From Haemonchus contortus (lineage: Eukaryota > Nematoda > Chromadorea > Rhabditida > Trichostrongylidae), in NCBI GenBank assembly GCA_000469685.2, contig LS997562.1, positions 9,190,007-9,254,006 on the forward strand: 64,000 bases of DNA, written 5' to 3'. The notes beneath the pieces are model-generated. The model saw only the letters and a list, made by a program, of their open reading frames with translations. It was not told the origin of the DNA and made no database searches. This document shows, one piece after another, positions 56,666 to 64,000 of the stretch. Each line of letters starts with the position of its first letter. Positions within the stretch are counted from its first letter, which is position 1. Made by a program: the position numbers and the translations under genes.

Positions 56666-57604
56666 TGCGATCTTCTGGGGTGGCTTGTTCCACTCCTTAC
56701 CAGAGCCAAGTGCTTCCAACAGAACCTGTGGAGACACAGCTTTGCATGGGATGAGAACCTTCCCCACGACCTATATGAAGAATGGACAGCCATTGCACAC
56801 AGCATTGATGGATTTCAGGGATTTTTCCCAAGAGAAGTTCTAAAGGGAGGCAGCAACTACAACTTAGCTGCATTTGCCGATGCAAGCACCATAGCCATTG
56901 CGGCCAGTGTTTATGTATTCAATGAGACCGGAGTCGCACTTGCCATGGGAAAATGTAAGCTACCTTCAATACGATCAAAAACGACAGTACCGAAGCTGGA
57001 AGTAAACGCACTAACACTAGCTTGTCGGCTAGTGCACTCGGTGTGGCACGCAATAAAATCCCGAGTGATACCAACGCCAAGAGTATGTATCTTCTCCGAC
57101 TCGCAAATCGTACTAGCCTGGCTCAGCTCGTCAACCCATAGTACAGGCCTGGGACGTTTAGTGAGCAACCGGATGAAAGAGATACAAAAAATCGTCTCCA
57201 CTCTACGCAAGGATGGTTTGTCCGTTGAATTCCAATACATCGCTACAAAAGAAAATCCCGCAGATGCTGGCACACGGGGTCTGCCAAAAGACCAACTTCA
57301 AAGTCACTCATGGTGGTCAGGTCCGAAGTTTCTACGGGAACCACCGCATCAGTGGACTCACCCAGTGTATCACCTCTACGAAGACACCACCAACGAGCCG
57401 GAAAAAACGAGTTGTGGTGACATCTACAGAATCAGATACTGCTCTCTCGAGATCGGCACCTATCATCGACCTCACACGCTTCAGCACGTTATTCCGTGCA
57501 AAACGGGTGACAGTCATCGCTCTAATCTTTCTCAAGAAACTCGTGAAGACGCTTCCTACATCAAGGATGAATGCAATCATGGAGAAAGTGAAAGTGCTAC
57601 ATGA
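56666..57604 (+). pseudogene. RNase H region of pol (inner BEL)
   Basis: After the MITE the frame gives LVPLLTRAKCFQQ, then AAFADAST, KLEVNALTLACRL, IFSDSQIVLAWL and ENPADAGTRG, the D-E-D pattern of BEL RNase H. Near 57370 the reading passes to the next frame, which continues as integrase. The remainder of this frame to 57604 is a shadow. Confidence 0.85.
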
Positions 57605-58727
57605 GATTCCTGCAGACCTCACGGCAATCAATGGATCCCATATACGCGCAGCAAGACGGGCCTTGATCCGAAATCATCAAGACATCTACCTTACTACCAG
57701 CTATCGGAAGTCCATGGAGAATACTCTGCGCCTTGTTGCTGACAATGAGAACATTTGGTGTTCGAAAGGTAGGCTAGGGTCTGCCTCACTGCCACAGGGG
57801 GCCAAAAATCCCGTCTTCATTGCTCCCAATTCTCCACTCGCCCGTCTGATTATCGATGAAGCCCACGGGACATATCATCGTGGAGTGGAACACACCATGG
57901 CAACAGTGCGCACACAATACTGGATACCAAAGCTACGTCAACAAGTGCGGAAACTTGTACAGCAGTGTGTGAAATGCAGGCGTTTCAATGCTCTGCCATA
58001 CCAGTATCCGGAATCAACCGATCTCCCAGACCGCAGAGTACTACGCAGCCGCCCTTTCGAACACATCGGATTGGACTTTTTTGATCTGCCCTTTCCTTCT
58101 ACCACGGAACATGCGAAGAAATCTTACGGCTGCATCTTCACGTGTGTAGTTACGCGCCTCATCCACCTGGAAATGGTTCACAGTTTGAGCACGGAAGATT
58201 TCATAAACGCATTGCGTCGGTTTGTAGCTCGAAGAGGGGTTTCTGTGTCAATCACGTGCGATAACGCCCCCACTTTTCTGCTCGGTGCAAGAATTCTCAC
58301 AGAAGGAACCATGCAGGAAGGAAATATTCTCAAGGCCATAAGTGATAAGGAGATCCAGTGGAACTATGCTACACCCTATGCCCCATGGCAAGGGGGTTTC
58401 TACGAGCGACTCATCAAGTCAGTGAAGCAAGCCCTCTACAAGGCACTTCGAGGTGCCCAACACCGGACAGGAGACCATCTACGCACGGTACTCACAGAAA
58501 TTGAAGCATGCCTTAATTCCAGACCTCTTACCTATCAAAGTGCGACACATGAGGAGTTCACCTCAATTCGTCCGATCGACTTCATACAAAAGGATCTGGT
58601 GGTGACGCTGCCAATGGAACTCCTATTAGCAATCCATCCAGATGACCCGGACTACCTTTCACCGCCGGAGGCTCGTGCCCTTCAGACACGTTGCGAGGTA
58701 GTGGAGGCCTTACGCACTTCATGTTAG
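57370..58727 (+). CDS. Integrase core of pol (inner BEL)
   Basis: Open to a TAG at 58725-58727. It has the H2C2 zinc-binding motif (DEAHGTYHRGVEHT ... QCVKCRR). The catalytic core shows GLDFFDLPF, then TCDNAPTF, then APWQGGFYERLIKSVKQAL, so D, D and E are all present. SRPLTY and ALQTRCEVVEALR follow. This module inserts the DNA copy into the host genome. The open frame itself begins at 57213 in this phase, upstream of the domain. Confidence 0.9.
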
Positions 58728-58766
58728 CTCACAGAGAACTTCTAGAAAATATGGCATGAACAATAC

Positions 58767-59375
58767 TTGACCAATCTTCGCGAAACGCAAATACGTTCAC
58801 CAATCGCCAGACGGCAAGGGCAGTTGACCCCTCTAGTGGGCGACGTTGTTCTTGTCTCTGATCCTGTCCTTCCACGCAATGAATGGAAGATGGGAAGAGT
58901 CAGTCAAGTAAAGCAAGGAAGAGACGGTGCTATTCGGGAAGTGGAGTTGATGACATCTTCGAAAAGGAAGATCCGAAGACCAGTCAACCTCTTGATACCC
59001 TTGGAGGTTCAAGACTCTGCCAACGATCAAGATTCTGCCAACGAATTCGGAGACAACCCGAAGGATATCCAAGATTCCGCAAATCCCGAGCATAACGAAC
59101 CTACCCTCCTTAGCAAAGGCAAGGATCCATCGGCAACAACACACAATTATAATCTTCGACCACGCCCTACTCGACCGAAGATCATAGATGCGATAGCGAC
59201 AACGTCTTCTTCCCAACGCAATAAGGCATTCAAAAGTTGGTTCCTTTTCTACCTGATGATCGTAAGCTACTTAGGAGTTACAGCAACTCCTCACACGCCC
59301 CTCATACAGATGACCTGCTCCGATGAAGGAGTCCTAGTGTCAAAGGCCCATAACAATGTCACCTTTGAAATTTGA
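58767..59375 (+). CDS. Integrase C-terminal domain fused to an env signal-like segment (inner BEL)
   Basis: It starts YLTNLRET-like and has QLTPLVGDVVLV, NEWKMGRVSQVKQGRDG, REVEL and IRRPVNLLIPL (DUF5641-type integrase tail), then a short repeat of QDSAN units, NYNLRPRPTR, and a hydrophobic WFLFYLMIVSYLGVTATP that looks like a signal peptide. So env appears to be made in the same frame as pol. A stop at 59373 precedes the env ectodomain. Confidence 0.8.
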   Translation: MTNLRETQIRSPIARRQGQLTPLVGDVVLVSDPVLPRNEWKMGRVSQVKQGRDGAIREVELMTSSKRKIRRPVNLLIPLEVQDSANDQDSANEFGDNPKDIQDSANPEHNEPTLLSKGKDPSATTHNYNLRPRPTRPKIIDAIATTSSSQRNKAFKSWFLFYLMIVSYLGVTATPHTPLIQMTCSDEGVLVSKAHNNVTFEI

Positions 59376-59420
59376 ACGGATCAGTCCTGCAAGCACTACG
59401 ACGACCAGGAGCGGAAAGTT

Positions 59421-60173
59421 GTGGTCACATTTCCACCTGAATATACACTCCAGGACTACCGCGTCATGCTGAAATGGAGCACAGGACGAGAAGTGGCTAC
59501 AGTGGAAACAGTTTGCCGTGCTTTGGACTTTTGTGAAAACATCGATTGCTGGTTCTGCCAGCAGGTTCTCTGCAATCCAGAATGCTGGCCGATAGGAGCA
59601 ATATCGGTTTTCATTTTCAGTTTGTACCATGTCGTGACAGCATGTTATCTTCTCCTCTACACCCCAATGACCATCGGTAAACCGATACGCCTGATTTTCC
59701 ACGGAACATACATCATACTTGCCTGGATACTATCTATCTTTGGACGCTGTATTCTTCAACTCGGACGACACAAACGTTCTCGACGGCAAAGGCTACTAAT
59801 GGCGCTAGCAGTTGTGTTGTACATCACGGCAGTCGTTCCTGAAGGGGCGAGGGCTTGTCAGCTCGTTGACGCATTTGAACATCGACTAACGGTCTGCTCA
59901 ATGTCGACGGAAGGACAAACCTGTAACATAACTACTACGGAACTCTTGAAGCTCAATGCGTTCAAGCAAGAAGCTTGCTTACGCATCCTGTACAACTCGT
60001 CACTCATTTCCAACATAAAGGTACGATGGAAGGGTCTGTACCTTAGTTGCGAAAAGGAAACGCTATACTTCACGCGCCCTACCACCCTAAAGGTGTTGGA
60101 CAGTAAACCCGCTGTGCCCACACTGGATCCTGCATCGAAGAAAAATGTGCGAACATCAACAGTTCCACACTAG
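59421..60173 (+). pseudogene. env, first (Gn-like) subunit and internal signal (inner BEL)
   Basis: 250-codon frame. A cysteine-rich end of an ectodomain leads to a membrane segment (AISVFIFSLYHVVTACYLLL), a second hydrophobic segment near 59700, a basic loop, and a third (LLMALAVVLYITAVVPEGA) that looks like an internal signal peptide before the second subunit. N-glycosylation sites follow. The CNP.CWP.GAI block also appears in the palindromic element. This ordering is that of bunyavirus-type glycoprotein precursors. Interrupted relative to both flanking frames. Confidence 0.7.
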
Positions 60174-61439
60174 TTCGTGAATTAGAAGAGGCCAACCATT
60201 ACCCTGGACGTACGGGATGTCTTGAGTCGTGCGGTTGGCTAGGATGCGGATGTTGGTACCCTAGTTCAGGATGCCTCTTTTACAAGATGCATGCTGTCCC
60301 CACAGCCGAAACGATATATGAAGTGTTCCGGTGCATGCGCTGGTCACAACAAGTCAAGTTGCTGCTTACAATGGAAGACTTTTATCACGAAGTAGGAAAG
60401 CAGCAATACGAGCTCATGGTGAAACCGAACATACCCGTGAAGCTCTCTTCATTACGCCTTAATATGACTTCAGTGAGCCTCCCCCCCTACACCGCTACTT
60501 CACAGCTACTTTATATCCAACGGACATGAGACATCGATTTGGGACAAAAATAAAGTGCCGAATCTCGTCTGCTTCTCGCCAAAATGAGCTGCAAACCTGG
60601 ATTGTTCGGTCGCGGATGACTGCCGTTGCGAGCCCGCCGAGAGCAAGGTCAAAGGTGAATTTTCCACCATAGATGTGGAAAAAGAGTTTGACCATCTCGA
60701 AGCTAAGCTTCCGATAAGATCTCCAGTCTGGGAACTATCAATAAGTGAGGACAGCACGGCTACTGTAAAGATACCAGATATGGTGTCAGCGGATGTGACG
60801 GTAAACTTTCAGTCCACGTTGAAGGAAGTGGCGATGATGGCCCACAACGAGCACTGCTCGAAAGAAGACGCAGACCTCAACGGATGCTACAGTTGCTCAC
60901 AAGGTGCACGGTCGACGGTACGATGCAAATTCGAAAGGAAGACTTTGGGGGAGGTCATTTGCGACCAGGATTCCTTTGTCATACCATGCTCGCCGAGCGT
61001 AACAGAATCATTGCTACGATTCAACTTCAACTCGGCACGGCAATTCATCAACTGCTCAATATCCTGTGGATCCAGTTCAAACTACTTTGTAATCGCGGGA
61101 GTCCTGAAATATACTGGAAGACTTTCAATGGTTTTTGCGACGTTACTCGAAGGGAACAGCACTACCTTCAATACTATCCAATGGCCGGATTTGAACCACA
61201 TAATGGACGTGGTCATAGGATGGTACAAAACGCTGCTCCTAGGCATACTTATCCTGGTTGTGGCTCTACTACTGTCGTACTTCTATCTTCCAACCGTAGG
61301 GTTCCGCCTCGGGCGGTTTGCGCTGAAGACCATCTGTATGTTTTTATGCTACCCCCTAAAAACGCTCTTACGAAGATTTCGAACGCTAGTGCGGACAGAA
61401 AACGCTTTGCTACCTATCACGCATGAAAAATTATTTTAG
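60174..61439 (+). pseudogene. env, second (Gc-like) subunit (inner BEL), broken
   Basis: Cysteine-rich frames 60174-60529 (CLESCGWLGCGCWYPSSGC) and 60675-61439, separated by frame changes and stops. The last ends with a membrane anchor (LLLGILILVVALLLSYFYLP) and a short basic cytoplasmic tail. The cysteine spacing resembles phlebovirus-type class II fusion glycoproteins described for nematode Cer7-like elements. As present it cannot give an intact protein. Confidence 0.72.
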
Positions 61440-61579
61440 CTCGAAAAAATAGCGAGCAGCATACTGAACGTAGCGCATGTGCTTTTAGACGCCTAGATGC
61501 TGAGACGCTTAGACGCTCAGGAAGTGCTGTCACTTAAACTCTAAAAATCACCACAATGTAATACTTCAAGGTTTAGAAC

Positions 61580-62383
61580 ATGGAACGCCAACGCATGGAA
61601 CGCCTGCAAAACGACTACGATGCCATTCTCAGAGCCCTTCCTCCACTTCCGGAACCGGAAGACCTCTACGCGAGGATCATCAGGGCGTGTCGTCAGTTCT
61701 GGGTCTCGCCGAGATCCGTCGACAACTTGGGATTGGCGATTCGAACGTTAAGGGCCTCAACAGATCCCTGGCAGGAAAGTTACGCTTCATGTCGGGTATT
61801 AGTGGAGACGGTCGAAAGGATCAAACTCGAGCTACTCCTTGTACGTTCACAACTCGTCGCTCTCTGGGCCCTACCGAATCTGTTAATGGCAACGCATAGG
61901 ATCGAACCGGACGTATGGAGAATGATGATCAATAGACCGCAAATGGACGATGATGGCAATCCACTACTCGTCCACAACCAACTACTGAAAAGGGCGATAC
62001 TCGATAGACTGGAAATACTCGGGGATCAAGCCGCAAACCTACGAGAATATGGCAACGCACTCGAAATTGAATGCCGTCAAGAGGAGAGTCAGTCCCGGGA
62101 CCAGCTACGGGCTGCGTTAGAGTCGATGCGAAGCCTCATTTCCGACTTTGTGGCTCGTTCCGAAGCCGTGTCTTCACCAGAACAGCAGATCGACAATCAG
62201 GGAGACGGAGCCGGAGCGATCAGGATAGACGCGCAGTACATGGAGCAGCTGCATGATCCGGATGAGGAAGAGCAATTAGGAGATGACCTAGTAAGCGTCA
62301 ACGAAGACGCACAGGGTACTGATGAGAGCAGCACCGAAACCAGTCTCGAAGAATCAGACGATGACAACCAAGAGATGCGGTAG
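61580..62383 (+). CDS. Accessory ORF behind env, N-terminal helical part (inner BEL)
   Basis: An intact 267-residue frame begins about 140 bases after env. Mostly helical with a heptad-like pattern (MERQRMERLQNDYDAILRAL, ECRQEESQSRDQLRAALESM), ending in a strongly acidic tail. No enzyme motif. Its place between env and the 3' LTR is where retroviruses put accessory genes. A frame break at 62383 separates it from the zinc-finger part. Confidence 0.7.
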   Translation: MERQRMERLQNDYDAILRALPPLPEPEDLYARIIRACRQFWVSPRSVDNLGLAIRTLRASTDPWQESYASCRVLVETVERIKLELLLVRSQLVALWALPNLLMATHRIEPDVWRMMINRPQMDDDGNPLLVHNQLLKRAILDRLEILGDQAANLREYGNALEIECRQEESQSRDQLRAALESMRSLISDFVARSEAVSSPEQQIDNQGDGAGAIRIDAQYMEQLHDPDEEEQLGDDLVSVNEDAQGTDESSTETSLEESDDDNQEMR

Positions 62384-63076
62384 AAAAAGATGACTTCGAA
62401 GAAGAACATGCGATCCAGCATGAAGGAAGCGACAACGAAGTCAACGTGGAAGAAAGGATCGACTAGGAAAGAATCAATCCTGAGGGAGATCAAGAGTTCC
62501 GTTCCCAAGAGCATGGTGAGGTACTCGAAGAAGGAGAAACCGAAGTTCGAAACGACGAGCAGGCCGATGAAGATCAACCTATCGAGCAGGCACGCGACAA
62601 AGTGGCCGAGCTGTTACTGCAGCTACGACAGGCTAAACAAGCGGTGCGCGATTTCCGACTAATGATGAATGATGTGTAAGAGAGGGAACGATGTCAACTG
62701 CAAAGGTTCGATGGAACGATCCAAAACTATCGCGAACGGTTCATGCCATGCGCGTTCTGCGGACATAGAGGGAGCCACTATTCCGACTCCTGCACAGTGT
62801 ACATGTTCACGGAAGACCGATGGAGAATAGTGGATCGGGAACAGTTGTGCCCTGCGTGCCTCTATTACATCTTTCAGAGGGCAATGGTGCCGGAAGCAAA
62901 ACACAAGGTGCTTCTACTGCAACCAGACAGGGCACCATTCGGCACTATGTACCCTTTCGGAAACGAGTGCGCGCATTGAAGACGAGCTGGAAACTTTACG
63001 GCGACGACATGACGACGCCCAAAACCGCGTCCATGGGCTGATATACAGACTCGAGAGGCGAGGAGTGGACGTGTAA
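62384..63076 (+). pseudogene. Accessory ORF, zinc-knuckle C-terminal part, frameshifted (inner BEL)
   Basis: A charged helical region (62390-62662) is followed by CAFCGHRGSHYSDSC at about 62749, then CPAC and, after a frame change, CFYCNQTGHHSALC near 62910. A coiled-coil tail (IEDELETLRRRHDDAQNRV) ends at TAA 63074-63076. The knuckles match C-x2-C-x(4-5)-H-x4-C. The palindromic element has the same type of ORF in the same place (32110-32514). Confidence 0.72.
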
Positions 63077-63089
63077 CTCCGACAAGCAT

Positions 63090-63103
63090 GGCGGGGCCGG
63101 GAA
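63090..63103 (+). other. Polypurine tract of the inner BEL element
   Basis: GGCGGGGCCGGGAA directly precedes the 3' LTR; purine-rich apart from three C. It supports the LTR boundary at 63104. Confidence 0.55.
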
Positions 63104-63597
63104 TATCGCGGCAAGCCGCGAGTTGTTGAGATTCGGGTGAGACAAGGAAAAAAGTGTATTTTATATACATATATGTTAGTGCTACACTCTTAGCATGAAA
63201 CATCTGTAATCTTCTCCAACACAGAAAGGCTCCAATGGAATCAGAAGAATGTCGAAAAGGACCATGCAGCTGGGCTCTTCCTTGGTATGTCGGAAAAAAA
63301 CACCAGCTGCACTCTACATATAAGCGCTCAAGCCAGACCATGGGCCGTCGAACTGTACTCTATCTCTTTTCATTCATGATTTATAAACTTGTGTCTCTAC
63401 TCAATGAAAACTCATTTAACGGTATAATTACCCAAGTTTGAGGTCGAACTGTTCGAGTTCCACGCTGCAATAAATCGGTGATTTTTTATCGTGCTATCGT
63501 GTTGGCGCAAGGAAATCGGCTATTTGGAGTTATACATTGAACCACCACAAGAAGACTAAGAGACTCTCCTGACATCACGACAGGTCAGTCCCTTAAA
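63104..63597 (+). repeat. 3' LTR of the inner BEL element
   Basis: 494 bp, equal in length to the 5' LTR with about two dozen differences. GCACT target duplication follows at 63598-63602. Confidence 0.92.
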
Positions 63598-63602
63598 GCA
63601 CT

Positions 63603-64000
63603 GCTGAGCATGATTCTGCACGACTAACATGACGATTGCTCCATCATTTCGCTAGGCACCAATGAACCTACCAATGAACCTGGCACCTATTCCTATTCAA
63701 AAATTCAGCGGACGCATTTGGGAACGGTATACGTTGTGAGGAGCTCCCGAACATTCCGTGCACTCACGTTAGATGGACGATTTGTACGAACTCAATTATC
63801 TCCTGGATGCGCTCCGAGAGGAAGTGAGAGAAAGAGTAAAACAGTATCAAATCTCGCGAGAAACGTATCCGCTCGCGGTTGAGCTTCTGAAGCAAAGGTA
63901 CGGTGACTTAAGTATTGGTCGATTAGATGATACAGAGGCTAAAAAGTCTACGAGCACAGAGCGACCCCCTAGAAGACCAGGAGAAGCTGTGTGAGCAACT
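63603..64000 (+). pseudogene. gag continuation of the outer BEL element, cut by the window end
   Basis: Reads PIPIQKFSGRIWE, then after a stop near 63738, MDDLYELNYLLDALREEV and YPLAVELLKQRYGD, the same BEL gag motifs as at 53420-53640 but clearly a different family. Stops at 63630, 63738 and 63992 show decay. It joins the leader at 51990-52197 across the inner element. Confidence 0.75.

Larger units (their letters stand above)
52198..63597 (+). mobile_element. Inner BEL/Pao LTR retrotransposon, full length, with env and zinc-knuckle ORF
   Basis: 11,400 bp bounded by two 494-bp LTRs and a 5-bp target duplication GCACT (52193-52197 and 63598-63602). Order: LTR, primer site, gag, protease, RT, RNase H, integrase, env, zinc-knuckle ORF, purine tract, LTR. 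By eye the LTRs differ at about two dozen positions (about 5 percent). Several stops and frame changes and a MITE in pol show that this copy is no longer active. Confidence 0.95.

Noticed and set aside
1..64000. CRISPR arrays, bacterial operons, prophage
   Set aside because: Sequence is clearly eukaryotic with spliced genes; tandem repeats present are a satellite and minisatellites without spacer structure.

Overview
The window reads as nuclear DNA of a parasitic nematode, most likely a strongylid such as a hookworm. Evidence: short exons in long introns, TTTAG/TTTCAG acceptors placed directly before start codons as expected for spliced-leader trans-splicing, two proteins of families also found in Caenorhabditis, and a dense load of nematode-type mobile elements. 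The genus is inference; no rRNA or other marker is present.

Three host loci are well supported: a seven-exon perilipin-like gene on the minus strand (15.9-19.1 kb), a three-exon UPF0235/C15orf40-like gene on the plus strand (23.2-24.5 kb), and two tandem paralogs of a secreted cysteine-rich protein, gene A (29.2-40.5 kb) and gene B (44.1-49.0 kb). A two-exon micro-gene at 49.5-49.8 kb and an open frame at the left edge are possible.

Most of the rest is mobile DNA. The left 15 kb holds dispersed GC-box repeats, a satellite with a 127-bp unit, two foldback hairpins, a SINE and a Tc1/mariner-like MITE. Gene A carries a dead mariner in intron 1 and an 8.3-kb BEL/Pao-type LTR element with 185-bp LTRs in intron 3. 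That element has lost most of pol and instead carries two inverted duplications (env and protease). Gene B carries a 5'-truncated RTE-type retrotransposon and a TTAA-flanked element in intron 2. Exons of both genes remain open, so each paralog acts as an empty site for the other's insertions.

The right end is a nest: a full-length 11.4-kb BEL/Pao element (52198-63597, 494-bp LTRs, 5-bp target duplication) sits inside the gag leader of another BEL/Pao element whose LTR end and primer site lie at about 51.98 kb and whose gag resumes at 63.6 kb. The inner element has gag, protease, RT, RNase H, integrase, a phlebovirus-like two-part env and a further zinc-knuckle ORF behind env. A MITE of the same family as the one at 9.8 kb interrupts its pol. 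The palindromic element at 31-40 kb has the same env plus zinc-knuckle order, and all three LTR elements have a primer site matching the 3' end of tRNA-Gly. This gag-pol-env-zinc-knuckle layout is the most interesting system in the window.
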